A stretch of 64,000 nt of DNA from Amblyomma americanum. Lineage: Eukaryota; Arthropoda; Arachnida; Ixodida; Ixodidae. The translations under genes were made by a program, and so were the position numbers. Positions 12,022-24,099 of the stretch are shown piece by piece; position 1 is the first letter of the stretch, and every line of letters starts with the position of its first letter. The stretch is taken from positions 113,193,672 to 113,257,671 of the forward strand of contig NC_135497.1 in NCBI RefSeq assembly GCF_052857255.1, written 5' to 3'. The notes below the pieces were generated by a model that had not been told where the DNA came from, ran no database searches, and worked only from the letters and a program-made list of their open reading frames with translations.

Positions 12022-13070
12022 AAAAAAGAACAAACATCAAAGGGGCTCGCTGGGCTCCACACGACAGAATATCTTTTATGGCTCATGTCACAGTTCAACA
12101 AAGTGAAATTACAAATTTGCCTCTTTGAGCGCTGCTCGTCTGACAGATCGTCTTGGCGCAAAAGGTTCATAGCGCCAAAAAAATAAGCAAAAGATGAAAA
12201 CGAACCAGTGACGAAACAGACGCTCCTCTTCTTTTTTCGCTACAAAACTTATTCGGCTTCAATGAATCAGCCTACGCAGCGTCATGTTTTGCTGAAAGAC
12301 CGTCATTTCGCATTAAGAAGAACGTACTGCGAACTACAGGCCGCACACTGTCTTATAAAGCTGCGACAGCAGCGAGCCTATAGATCGGAGTACTTTAAGC
12401 CCTTTAGTTTTTGGCGTGAAACTTTCATCTCAGAACTTTGCCGGTGAATGACGTATTAGCTGCCATAAAACTTCAATGCGAACTGTAAAAAAAATATATG
12501 CCGCCAAGCAGTCAAGTCATATGACTGATTCGATGGCATCGACGACGCTGAAATGCACTCCTCATCCTTGGTGAACATTTTGGTACTCAGCTAGGATGCC
12601 TTATTGAGCTCCTTTTAAATGTGGGCATCGACAGAGCAAGTGTTTTGATTATATACTGAAGTATTTTTTGGAGAGGTAACAGCCATCCGCGGTCACCCTT
12701 TAATTTACGCGAGGGACTCTCAGCGAGCCTGCTACTTTAAGCTTGAGGCCTCCGCTACAGGAAGATGGAGTACGCGAGTGACAGTCTGCTCCGTTATAAC
12801 TGTTGTAATTTTCTGCTAGGGGGGGGGGGGGGGGGTACTGCCTTTAAAGGCAAGTGAACAGCTCCATAATTTCAGGCTTTTGGGCTATGCGGGTCTTGGG
12901 TCGGTAAGATCCTCACCGCTTCGACGCTTGTTAGCGGCTGTTCAGCTTTCATGCTGGAAAGGGCATCAGTAAACTTACTCCCGAACCCTACAATAAATCG
13001 AACATAACTAGGAACCTATTGGCGCTATATTACCAGTTAAAACCACTGACACCACTAATGGCGACATGGA
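12022..13070. other. Unannotated stretch with a G tract
   Basis: No gene recognised. Contains a 17-base G run at 12819-12835. The CR1/L2-like LINE begins without a recognisable 5' boundary at about 13070. Confidence 0.45.
12819..12835. repeat. Homopolymer G tract (17)
   Basis: Uninterrupted run of G. Similar runs occur at 55333, 57861 and 60170. Confidence 0.95.
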
Positions 13071-14640
13071 TATGAAATACCGACGGAATTCCTTAAACGG
13101 TATGCTGAGTGGTTATCATATTATTTGCAAATTTTATTTCAAAAGTCATTGCGGGATCATTCTTTACCTCGTGACTGGCGCAGCGCAATAGTAGTTCCGG
13201 CATTTAAAGGCGGTAATCGACTTCTTGTAAAAAAACTACAGGCCAGTTTCACTCACTTCCGTATGTTGCAAGGTTTTTGAACACATAATAGCTAAACACA
13301 TCCTTCATTTTTTGGAAATAAATGACCTATTGTGTCCATTTCAGCATGGTTTTCGGACCGGCCTTTCGACAGTAAAGCAGTTAATTGAAACAGTGAACGA
13401 CTTTTGCAAGGCTATAGATGGACGTCAGCAGGTAGATGTGGTCTGTGTAGACTTCTCGAAGGCTTTCGATAAAGTTCCGCATCATAAGCTTCTTTTTAAA
13501 CTACGCAGATTAGGAATCGCTTAAAATATAGTACTATGGATTCAGGCCTATCTAAGTAACCGCTGTCAAGTCGTCAAAATAGAAAGTGCAGCATCGGAAG
13601 TTCTGTCGGGGGTGCCACAGGGCTCCGTTTTAGGTCCGCTTTTGTTTTTATTGTATATAAATGATATTTCTGCTATCGTCGAATCGCCTGTCAGAATGAA
13701 ACTTTTTGCCGATGATTGTTTAATTTACTCTCCTGTGGCTTCCCCGGCAGATCAGATGAACATAAATAGGTGTCTTCAGTCGTTAAACTCGTGGTGCTTG
13801 AAATGGGGTATGGAAATAAACTACCAAAAATCTAATTACATGCAAGTAACAAGGAAGCAGAAAGTTATGATGTTACGATACAATATCGGTGAAAATTCCT
13901 TAGATCAAGTAAAGTGTCTCAAGTACTTGGGAGTGACATTAACAAATAATCTTGACTGGCGCACCCATATTGAAAATGTCTATTTAAAAGCCTACCAGAA
14001 GGTCTGTTTCCTGAGGAGGAAGTTGCCGAATGCGACTAGAGAAATTAAATTGATTGCGTACAAGACGTTCGTGCGGCCAATCATAGAGTACGCAAGTGCA
14101 GTGTGGAGTCCTCATCAAAAGGGTTTAAAACAGCAACTGGAAAGATTGCAAAGGATGTCAGCACGTTTTATATGCTCTAAATACCGCCGCACTGATTCAG
14201 TCACAGCAATGCTAAAAGAGTGTCAGTTAGAATCACTAGAAGTAAGAAGAACAAAGCAGAAATTGAAACTTTTTTTCTGATAATGAATGATAAAGTCAAA
14301 GTTAATAAACATCACTATGTTACACCTCCCCTGAAGCGTTGCCCTCGGAAAAATCACAGTAAGGTATTACAACCTATTATTACACGTACTGATGTCTATC
14401 GCTACTCCTTTTTTCCCGATGCTGTAGAAATTTGGAATCAACTACCAAGTGACGTGGTGGACCAAACAGATGTAGAAAAATTTGTGATAGGTGTGAACGC
14501 GTTCCTGGAAGATTGGTGTGCAAATCTGTAATTCTGTGCATTTGAGTGTTTCCTTTTTTTAGCGAAGAGAATTGCACTTGTGTTTCCCTCCCTCTAATGA
14601 CCCTCATGCAGAGGGTTAACAGTATGAATAAATAAATATT
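13070..14640 (+). pseudogene. CR1/L2-like LINE ORF2 (RT) with 3' tail
   Basis: 5'-truncated LINE. From about 13072 it encodes the RT fingers (EIPTEFLKRYAEWLSYYLQ, DWRSAIVVPAFKGGN), then FQHGFRTGLSTVKQL, VDVVCVDFSKAFDKVPHHK, GVPQGSVLGPLLFLLYIND, the intact catalytic LFADD (about 13707), KCLKYLGVTLTNNLDWRTHI and the C-terminal RPIIEYASAVWSPH, SFFPDAVEIWNQLPS. Three lesions are visible: a frameshift near 13240-13310, an in-frame TAA at 13522-13524 after RRLGIA, and a one-base indel in the T run near 14268 that moves the end of the protein (to 14531) into another frame. The 3' UTR ends in a TGAATAAATAAATA tail near 14640, typical of CR1-like elements. Full-length members would carry an endonuclease upstream, absent here. 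Dead but fairly young. Confidence 0.9.
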
Positions 14641-14992
14641 CCTTACATTACAATTTAATTCCTCGGAGTTGATGACTTGAGAAATTCCATCCCTAGCAGC
14701 TCCTCGCGATGAAAAAAAAAGCAGTAGGTTTAACATAGTTAAACCGAGTAGATGTGCGAAAGAAATGAGTTTAGCCTGTTCGGCGCATGGTTTTGCTTTG
14801 GTGGGTCGTCGGCACGTGTGGCCACGATATTAGTTCAATAGTAGTATTAGTTGACGAAGACGTGACGACGTGCACTGCACAGAGCGAGAGTGTGTTGCAG
14901 TCGACCACAAGGCGTGATCGGCGGCGGCGATAGCATAATCTACATGCTGCGCGCACGGTGTTGCAGTATTGCAGTTACACACACGAACAACT

Positions 14993-16124
14993 AGCACTGC
15001 TGCAGATTTACCTGGAAAAGCCGTTCGATCGAGTGTGCCATTCATTTCTCTTTTATAGTTTAAATTATCAAAATATTGGTTCAATTCTTTCTTCCGGGAT
15101 GCGGCTTCTCCGCAAAAACTGTTCCACGCGCTTGATTGAGAATGGCTGTCTCTCACAAGCAGTCTACATTCAGTCCTCTGTGAAACAAGGTTGCCCACTG
15201 TCCCCGCTCCTGTTCGCACTATGCTTGGAGCTCATTTGCATATGTGCCATAAGCAGAGTCATAAGTGTCATAGGTAGAGTCGGCAGTGGTTTCCGTAGTA
15301 CGGGTCACGAACTGAAGATTCATTCATTCATTCATTCATTCATTCATTCATTCATTCATTCATTCATTCATTCATTCATTCATTCATTCATTCATTCATT
15401 CATTCATTCAAGGTATTAGCTTATGCAGATTACCTCGCGTTTTGCTGCGCTGATAAGCCAAGCATCTCTAAAAGAGCTGCGGTCTATGTTTTGGAATGCG
15501 GGGATCGACACCTGCTGAACATGCTGGTACGCAGTGGACACGTAGTAGGTACCTTGGCGTCCCTTTGAGTGCCCGTGAGCATAGTGCGCACTACTGGAAA
15601 GACCCCGTGCCAACTCTTTAGCGCTATGCTTAGACTTCTGTCCCTCATGGTCTCTCGATTTTGGCAGGACGACCGCATGTAATCTGTTCCTCGCCACAAT
15701 AATTTATTAAGTACTCCAAACTATTCATTCCACTAGACTTTATATCCAGCATTTTCACCGAGTTTTCGCCACTTTTGTGTGGGATTCGTCTTTTGAATCT
15801 ATGAGGCTTGATAACCTTTTCTGGCCTGTAAGTGCTGGCGGCCTTGGTTCAGCCCAGCTGCATGTCCGACAGATAGTTCAGCGTTTCATGCTTTTCCGGG
15901 ACACTACACACCATATAGTGCGTGCATTCTTGCAAGTTAACTTAGTGCCTGCTTTACCGAGCCTCACTGTGTCCTCTAATGTTTCTGATCGTTCGTGTTT
16001 GGGGAGGCTCATGCATGAGGTGTAGCTGGCTGTTCGTTTCGTATTTGTTCGTTTCTCTCCTGAGTTCATGTTTTCAGTGTCGAGGAAACGGTTGTACAAC
16101 GATTTAATCCGTATGCTCTTCCCT
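14993..16124 (+). pseudogene. L1/Tx1-like LINE ORF2 remnant, 5' segment
   Basis: Encodes RT blocks IYLEKPFDRVCHSFLFYSLN (usually DLEKAFDRV), RLLRKNCSTRLIENGCLS, SSVKQGCPLSPLLFALCLEL, GHELKI; then a TTCA array interrupts the frame; then VLAYADYLAFCCADKP, LGVPLSAREHSAHYW, and the post-RT region TTACNLFLAT, IQHFHRVFATFVWDSS, RLDNLFWPVSAGGLGSAQL (15720-16020). The catalytic YADD motif reads YADY (second Asp to Tyr at 15431-15433). Multiple stops and shifts. KQGCPLSPLLFAL and the GGLG block point to the L1/Tx1 group; exact clade uncertain. The element resumes at 16576 after a nested insertion. Confidence 0.82.
15318..15410. repeat. TTCA tetranucleotide microsatellite inside LINE RT
   Basis: About 23 perfect copies of ATTC. 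It lies between the GHELKI and VLAYAD parts of the L1/Tx1-like RT, which are normally adjacent, so the array grew within the element after insertion. Confidence 0.97.
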
Positions 16125-16575
16125 CCGACCTTTCCACTACTCTCGAATCTGTGCCGAATCGCTCAGCTCGTTTCATTTTCTCAGCCTATTCTTATCACGT
16201 AAGTGTAACTGAACTAAAACGAAATGCTCAACTCACAACTTTAGCGAACCGCCGAAAAATTTCCAGACTGTGTCTGTTTCATAAATTCTATCATCATCCA
16301 CACCTCAACTCCATTATCAGCCCCGCACATCGCATCTCCAATCGCACAAACCACGGGAAGGCAGTCTACCCTCCCCCTGCCCCGCACTTCTGTGCATCTG
16401 TCATCATTTTTCGTTCATACAGCAAGGGACTGGAATGACCTGCCAAACGCCATCGTGGATCAGATCTACTCATCGTCACTCAGATCGTCAATTGAAGAAA
16501 TTTACTGCTGAAGTTCCACCCCCTCATGTAATACCCCTTTAATGGGGCCTTTGAGGTATTATTAAATAAATAACA
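16125..16575 (+). pseudogene. CR1-like LINE 3' end nested in the L1/Tx1-like element
   Basis: Encodes NRSARFIFSAYSYHVSVTEL, LANRRKISRLCLFHKFYHH, NRTNHGKAVYPPP and, after a frameshift, ARDWNDLPNAIVD, then a 3' UTR with AATGGGGCCTTTGAGGTATT and the tail ATTAAATAAATAACA. This is the C-terminus and 3' end of a CR1-like element of a different subfamily from 13070-14640. On both sides the L1/Tx1-like coding sequence is interrupted (LYNDLIRMLFP before, YRSMYFSLPGDDV after), so this is a nested, 5'-truncated insertion. The boundaries are approximate. Confidence 0.82.
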
Positions 16576-17330
16576 ATGTACCGTTCTATGTATTTTAGTT
16601 TACCGGGAGATGACGTACTCAAAATAGTACATAAAATGCCCCTCTCGCCGTGTACAAAGGCATCTTTCTATAAGCTACATAGCGAGACATTGCCCGTTTA
16701 AACATGGTTAGAAAAAAAGCGCATTTTTGTGTCCACGGTAAATTGCCGCCTTTGTGACGATTCAGAAACGATTGAGCATTGTTTCATCGATTGCAAAGAT
16801 GCAATACTGTTTTAGGGACATCTTGCAACGGACATTGAAAAAAAAAAGACTTAAATTGACACCGCATTCAGTACGATATCTCACTGCACTACCATTTGTT
16901 AATAGACCCTTAGGCATGTTCTTTCTGATTGGACTACACAGCCTCTGGAAAACGCTCATGATAAACCGACATTCTGAATCTGTTATTCCTTCAAAAGGCC
17001 ACTTCAGCAGAATGATTGTTCATCTTAAGGTTGATTGTAAAACATTTTATCTTAAGGAATTGAATGCCCAGACCGAGTTTGAATCGGAGTGGCAACCATG
17101 CACTCCTAGTACTGTGCTCTTCATTGCCCTCTTTCTAGTGCGTCGTTGTTTACGTGTGTCGTATTATGATGTATTATACTGATGTGGCCAGTGTTTCGTC
17201 TTTTCTCGCGCTTGTTTGTGTGTCGTATTATGCATTGTGTTGATTTGCGACTGTTTTCTTCGTGGTTTGTATGTAGTTCATGTACATATAACATTGCTGC
17301 AGTGTAATCAATACCATGTTTAAAAAAGAT
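16576..17330 (+). pseudogene. L1/Tx1-like LINE ORF2 remnant, 3' segment
   Basis: Continuation of the element at 14993. It encodes YRSMYFSLPGDDVLKIVHK, PCTKASFYKLHSETLPVKTW, the zinc-knuckle-like CRLCDDSETIEHCFIDC (C-x2-C...H-x4-C, zf-RVT type), then LTALPFVNRPLGMFFLIGLH and SLWKTLMINRHSE (16890-16980). A frame change occurs near the A run at 16840. The ORF ends about 17182 and a T-rich 3' UTR runs to an AAAAAA stretch near 17325, taken as the 3' end. Confidence 0.82.
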
Positions 17331-20300
17331 AACTGCGATAGCATAGCGCTCTATGCTTTTGCTACTTTTGGTCGTGAAGTAGAGCTTTCGCTTTAAAACG
17401 CGTCATTTTGCATTCCTTTTGTAGCAGCGCGATAAAATTTCAATATTTCGATTCTGGCGCATTTCAGAATAAAACTTTCCCATTTAGAAGACGTGGCAAT
17501 GTGTCGGTATTAAGGAATAGAATGTGGGCTTCCGCGACCCTCATTAATTTCTGGGCCTTGCCCACGCCCTTTGTGCAGACTGTTTTGTATAGCCTCAACG
17601 CAAGCGTTTCACCACAAGGCCAATTCGTTTAAGCCACTGCAAAAACCGTAGCAATTAAACCGCCACCGGATAGGTCCGTTTTGCAAAAAACGGCCTTCCT
17701 TTTTTTTTAAGGGATATTGTATGGTTCGGACCTTACATAGAAGCGAGAAAAAAAAAAAACCCTGAGGTGCACGCCAAATTTCTTTTTGTTCCCGCTTCGC
17801 ACATTTTGCGTCGGTGGTATGTGTTGTTCTGTGGACGATGCAGACTCCTTTGTGGTCAAAAATTCTCCAATGGGTGCAATGAGCGTGATAAGACCAAAGT
17901 GCAGCACATTTTTACGGAGAAAGTCGTTGCTGGGACCCCCCAACGAGTGGTCGTGTAACTGACGCCCGTTGTAGTTTAACAAATCCTCAAGGCGAGCCAA
18001 AACAATAAAGATAAGCCGGGATAAAATAAGGGATGAAAGAAGAAAGATAAGAAGTAAAGAAAAAAAAAGAAGAAAGATTTCGTCTATGTGACATAATCAA
18101 TAACAATGGCGTCCTTAATGACAAGGGCTGTGTAAAAAAGAATCTGTTAGATTTCCTCGTTCTGTTATTTTTTCGGTGTTTTTGTATGTTTTCATGCTTA
18201 ATCGACTGTCCTGTCCCGCACACAAGCGACAAGGCTTAAGCGGGCCAGCTTATAAATGGGTGAAAGACTGTAAATAAACACTTGTTTTATTCTATTCCAA
18301 GTCAAGATGGAGGAGAAGAGAGAAGAAAAGACAATAAGGGGGAGAAAAGGGGGGAGGGGGGTGACGGCTCTTGCCAGATATTTTAACTAAGCCATAGTTA
18401 GTTTCGCCAGTCTTTAATTTCCAGTTTTTTTTTTACATCTCGTTAGCGAGACTCGTAATCCGAACCTCTGTTAGCTACCAACTTCCTGCCGACAGTATAC
18501 AGGGACGAGCACTGAAGAAGACAGCAGTGCCTATAGAGGTGAAATACTTGCATTGCATGGATGCAATACTTAAGGCGAAACGGCAGCGCCGAGGTCAGAG
18601 GCGTCAGGAAGAGCAAAACGCAGTTGTTTGGGCTCTGCTATGCGCAAGCCTCGAAGGATTAGTCGTACACACGTGACAAGGCTCCAAGATAAATAAAGCA
18701 GTGCACGCATTAATGCAATCTTTATTCCATAGAGAAACGTGCACACCAGAGTTCAGCGGGTGCTTGCCCGGTTTCAACGCAGCAGTTCATTGACGCGGCG
18801 GTGGCGGCCACCCCACCCCTATTCAATTCCATGGTTTTAGAAAATTGCTGTTGTTTCAAGGTCATTCCAGCGTTGCGATTGGGGCTCCGCAATTCTGTAG
18901 TGACAGAAGGGCGCATTAATCTCACATTTATGGCTTTGCGTATACTGAAGTATGGTCTTTACAGTGGTTGTTTATGTGCGTCGCATTGCAAGCGACATTT
19001 TTGTGGTCTTTATTTCCATTCCGGTAGAACTCGATGGTAAGCCGACGCACGGTACTAAGAAATGCACTTTAGCGAACGAGCTGTCATTTTTCTTGGAGGG
19101 CCCATACGGCTCTCGCGACGTACGTTAAGTCGCGAAAAGGAAGAAAATTCTCAGCTGCATGATTATATCCCGCGAAATGGTCGATACCAGAGCTTCTTCC
19201 CGCTGTGCTGTCTGCCTGTGGTGCCCTCGAGTTAACCACGCGTCTGTTTCCGTCCCCACGAAACGCCACTTTTTTTCAGCGAAAACAATATTCTACAGAT
19301 TGGGTTTGAGCAGCGGGCAGACTATATTGGACCCGCACAGCTGCAGACAAGAATATCTCTCCGCGGGGTCCGCAGAGCGACAGCATCGTGAGCAGCGAAA
19401 CGCCGCTCGGAAGGGAACAACCGCGATCTCTCGCTGTTCGCGTGAAATATGAGCTGCCTGAATTTGCATAGTTAATTAGAAATAGCACTCAAAGAGGGAG
19501 ATGCAAGAAGAAGAGACAGGGGCGGTGCACTAGCTCCAGGTACGTCCTTCCTTCTGTCGCTTTGTCTTGAGCGCTCGTTTTAATTAATGATGGCGGTCAA
19601 AACAGTTCGCCAGACTACAATTCTGAATCTGCATTTCAGGAGAGCAGAGCAGCACTCAGACAGGTATTTTGGATTCGCATGTCATTAACGTTGACATCGC
19701 TACGGATTATTAATTCTGCCACGTGCTACCCTTAGCGAAATTAATACGCTTGAAATATAAGGTGGGATATTTACATTGTATTTTTAAAGATCCTTCGCAC
19801 TCATAATTGCGCTAAAAGTGTTTTGGAAGTAGGTTCGTCAAACTTCTTGCTTGGTATTCGAAATCTATTCTTAAAATTTGTCAAAAATACCTCACCTGAA
19901 AGCATGGTTCGAGCACATATAAAATTCGTGAAAAATTACTTATGTGGTTTCAGGATGTTGGCAATAAATTAAAAATGCATAATAAATACGGAATTAATTC
20001 GCCCAAAGTATACTTGAATTCTAACAAATGAGCAGTCCTCGAAAATATATTTGGAGCACGCTTCAAGCTGTTGTAGAACAGTCCAGTGTTTGAAATTGTG
20101 TTCAGGAGAACAGCCTAAACACTTTCTTTTCTGTTGTGCTTTCGTTTATCATAACTTCTAGCAAAGAGACACCACCCCTAAATTACATTGTGCGTGGAGA
20201 ATGCGATAGCTTCAGACCAGCAAGCGAGCGTGTCTTGGGCACCGAATAGGGACCCTACTCGCAGGGCTCCCATAGACGCCCATATATGTGTTGGTTGACA

Positions 20301-21792
20301 GTTCGACTCCTCACCGATGCCTGGCGTAAGTTGCGACTATCGATTCGGTCCTAAATCGCACGCATATTCAAACGCGACCACTCCAGTAATTGTGCGACAA
20401 TTTGGGGGTCCACAGTCTTTGCGCCAGGAACGCCAAACTGGGCAGTTGAGGTGATTTGTCCAAGTGCTACACGTGTCGGAACACTTTACAGTTTGTTTAC
20501 CTCGCTTTCGGTCGGCACTTGCGGTTCGACAGCGTCGGTTTCGGTTAGGTGACATCATGCGATCTTGTGACGTCACAAACCTCTTGACCTATGCCGGAAT
20601 GCGATTTTCTTATGAATGAGGCTCCTAATGCTTATTTCATTAAAAGAGTATTCGACCAAATCATTGCGTCGCCTTGGAATTGATTCGTTCCTCCGTGGAG
20701 CAACATAATCCACCTCGTGCGGTAAAGCCCACCTACTTGTGGCCTTTTTTAAACCGAACTGAGTTTAGTGTATTTTAATGTATTAGATATATAGTAAGCG
20801 GGGAAAAGTTCTTTTTTTTTGACATATTTTAAATAATGTTCAGTTTTCCTCCTACAATACTTGGAAGGCATTCATTTTAGTATTTAAGTATAGGGACAAA
20901 CTAACACAGAATTAATACCAAATCAATACACTATGTTTGAAACGCATTTTCAGCACAGCCTCTTTCAAAAAAAAAATACAGTAGCATGGTTCCTGACCTG
21001 AAATAAAAAAAAATGTTCTAGGCACATCACAAACGGTAAAATGAGCAGTTTAAAACGTTACAGTTTCTTTTTTCTGGGTTTATAAAAAAAAAATAAGAGC
21101 GCAGTGCGCATTTGTTGAACAGCAGTGAAAATGTAATCACACGGATATTTCTCGCAGACATATGCCTTGTGCTATGCACTCACATCTAGGCATCATAAAA
21201 AAAAAACATGGTCTAGGCAAACGACTGACAGTTTGTTAGCCGGAATTCCTTACGCTAACAAGCAAAAAAGGATTCATCCTCGTGAAGCAGCTTAATCAAA
21301 ATAGTGATTAACGTGGCCTGAGCTTCTCCGCAGACGACAACTACTAGTTAATTTCCCAGCGCACTTATTCAAAATATTAACCCTGTACGAGGAACCTCTA
21401 GTGTTACTGAAACGCGAACACCTCTCGGCAGTATGCTCGACAAGACCGAATGGAAATGGCCATTTTTTTGTGGGAACGTTTACGCTATAACTTTTTTGTG
21501 CACAATACGTCTCCGATCGTGCGCTGATAATTTTCGTCTGGCGAGAGAAAGATACATATAGCTGAAATTACTAGCGTATCAAGCCAAAAATATTAATTAC
21601 CGTGATTCTCAATACTTTGTTGCTTATGTTACTCTGAATTACTAAATCATTCATGGATGGTTCTTAAAAATAGGGAAAAAACGTTTAATATGCACGGCCA
21701 GGGTTAAAAAGTCGTCAAAAGCGTGTGCGCGCCTATACAATTCCTCACGATAACTATCACTGCACACTGTTGTGTCCGGACAACCAGCCCGA
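17331..21792. other. Long unannotated stretch
   Basis: About 4.4 kb without a recognised gene or transposon. Open frames are at most 97 codons. It includes A/T homopolymers, a purine-rich G/A segment near 18305-18365 and AT-rich DNA at 19700-21700. No RNA gene signature seen. Confidence 0.45.
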
Positions 21793-22001
21793 ATATAATA
21801 ATAATAATAATAATTGGTTTTGGGGGGAAAGGAAATGGCGCAGTATCTGTCTCATATATCGTTGGACACCTGAACCGCGCCGTAAGGGAAGGGTAAAGGA
21901 GGGAGTGAAAGAAGAAAGGAAGAGAGAGGTGCCGTAGTGGAAGGCTCCGGAATAATTTCGACCACCTGGGGATCTTTAACGTGCACTGACATCGCACAGC
22001 G
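21793..22001 (-). mobile_element. SINE (same family as 32434-32736), head missing
   Basis: Minus-strand copy of the body and tail of the second tRNA-SINE family. It shares AATTGGTTTTGGGGG, GGAAATGGCGCAGTATCTGT, CTCATATATCGTTGGACACC and GATCTTTAACGTGCACTGAC (all in plus orientation here) with the complement of 32434-32736. An AAT repeat occupies its A-rich tail. Similarity stops just after GACATCGCACAGC, where the tRNA head should follow; a probable LTR starts there instead. Confidence 0.85.
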
Positions 22002-22002
22002 C

Positions 22003-22632
22003 AAACCTACAAGATGGAAAATTTCTCCTGCGAACGCCCTTGGACAAGCCTGGTGCTGCGCCGCAAGGCAACAACGTCCTAATGCTCCCTTGACAAGCTA
22101 AGATGCTGCTTCGTCTGGTAGCGGCGCCCTATGGAGAAGCATCGGCGAGCGACATGTCCAAACGTGCAGCAAATTGCTAGACAGCCAGGCGCCGGTTTCC
22201 CTTTCCCCCTGGAAGTCACCGCGCGCGGCAAACTTGAAGCGGGTGGCCAGCGCGGTCGCTGGTTGGACCTCTCGGACGGCTGTCAAGTGCTGGCTTTGTA
22301 TTGGACCGTTTGAGTGACAACCGTTTCTCGGGGCTTTATAAGCCCCAACGCTGTCGCCTGGAGAGCACTTCCGTTCTACCGACCTCCGATCTACCGACCC
22401 ACCGTGAGCCGAGTGCCGCTCACGAGTGGAATGAGATGTGTGACGCGTTGGAGCCTCGCCGGACGTCGCCGTGCGAAAAAAGTCGCGTTTGCTGTTAGCT
22501 CTCGGCCCCCGAGCCGATCTTGTCCTGTATAATGACCTGTACATAGTGTATAAAATCCCTTTTGTTATTCTCACCGACGCCCGACGCGGAGTCTTCGCTA
22601 CCGACAAGAGAGCTGGCAGCGCTCTGTCACAA
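22003..22632 (+). repeat. Probable LTR of a gypsy-like element, solo or 5'
   Basis: GC-rich block with promoter-like organisation: TTTATAAGCC near 22336, a GTATAAAATCCC segment near 22548, a T-rich TTTGTTATTCTCACCGACGC, and an end GCGCTCTGTCACA followed by AAACGGGTGACGAGCGCAAC, which resembles the LTR end plus primer-binding region of gypsy/Mag-type elements (compare the usual TGGTGAC start). No gag-pol follows, so it is a solo LTR or a 5' LTR with leader only. The left edge is taken where the SINE breaks off; no terminal TG or TSD could be confirmed. Long open frames here on both strands (22098-22688) are treated as non-coding. Confidence 0.45.
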
Positions 22633-22689
22633 AACGGGTGACGAGCGCAACGGGACCACCTCAAAGTCGCAACAACACTAACATCCAAC

Positions 22690-24099
22690 AGGCTCCAACG
22701 AGCGATAGTGTGAATTTCGTTGCTCCATTCCGCAACTGCCGCAGCGGGACGCGGGGTATTTTAGGGTATCGGGTTTTTCACCGCGGGAATAAAGGTTTGT
22801 TCGCATTCGAAAACGACTGTGTTTCTATGCATAGGACACGAAAGGTAAACAAGCGACCTTGTGGAGCGCATGCCATACTTCTCGCCCGCGCGGAGGGATT
22901 TTCTAAGCGCAGTTTAAATTAATCCGGACTGCAAAAGCAACGCCTGCGGCACGGCGCGATTGCCTGTTTCATTGCGCTTTGAAAACTAACTATCAGTTTT
23001 ACTGAAATGGAACCGCATCCAGTAAAAAACAAGCCAGCGTACTTATAGTTGTGGCCTGGGTAAACACTCAACAGTAATTCGTATCGCCTCAGCGAAAAAG
23101 GGAATATCTGTTGAGCCGAAAAGAAAAATAAAGATTAAACGGATTGTTCGCGTAGCGATGTGGCTGCGTTAGTTTTTGAGATATTACACGAAAGTATACA
23201 CTATAGCAAGGCTTCCCGTCTGGCCCCTTGTGGCAGCTAAAAACGGCCGGCTTTGAAAGCGAGTGAAATGACGATTGGGCAACACTTTAGCGCAGGCATT
23301 CTATTAGCCCGAAATGCTTCCATGGATGTGCTTAGGCACACAGGGCGTAAACGCGCGCGTAAAACACAGTCACGTAAGCAAACGCCCGCGTGCTAGCGGA
23401 CCGAGGTCATCATTTTCACCCGCTTTTTATCTTGTCCCCTTTACGACCTTAGCCTTAAAGGAAAAGAAGCGGAGGCCATTGTTCACTCCGCAGAGGCGAT
23501 GCCTTTCGTGGCCGCCATCCTAAGCTTGGCGATCGCCGAGGGAGCAGCGGCGGATGCTGGGAGACTTCCTGTTCCAGGCCCATTAAGCTGCCCGTGACTG
23601 CATTCTGAGCCCGGTTATTTAGGGAAGCGCCATGCGGCCCAGCGTAGTGGCGGCTGCGGCCCGCCACTCTTGGGCCGTGTTCGTTTCTCAGCCGCGCGTC
23701 GGGAGAAACTGCAGACCGTCGGCCTTGCTCGCCCTATCTTTAGACGAAAAACTGCGCGCGCGCGCGGGAAGTGCGGCGCGAAGCCCCATACGCCGCCCGC
23801 GCGGTTGCTAAACGCTTTTACGCGGCCAGCGAAGACAGGTTCAAGTGTACACAACATTTCGGCTCTGGCCCGCCGCGTGGCGCGCCCGTTTCCGGCGCTC
23901 GCGACAGGTTACGGAACCTGTGGCTCCTCTCGTTAGAGCTCTCGTGTACGAGATTTTCATCGCATATCTGGGACGCTGTTCAAACTGGCCGCGTTTGTGG
24001 GCTATTTGTAGACGGCTGAAAAATGCCTGTCGCGCCGTGGGTCATCAACTGAAGCTGTTCAGAGGAGCTCCGGTTTGCAGCGGCATTCGAAACAAATGA
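22690..24099. other. Unannotated, CpG-rich toward 23640-24000
   Basis: No gene recognised. From about 23640 to 24000 the sequence is rich in GC and CpG, with a CG dinucleotide run near 23755-23765. Overlapping open frames on both strands reflect composition rather than coding. It could be a promoter-like CpG-rich block, but no TATA box, motif or exon could be tied to it. Confidence 0.4.

Noticed and set aside
22098..22688. 196-codon minus-strand frame
   Set aside because: Overlaps the probable LTR; no protein features.
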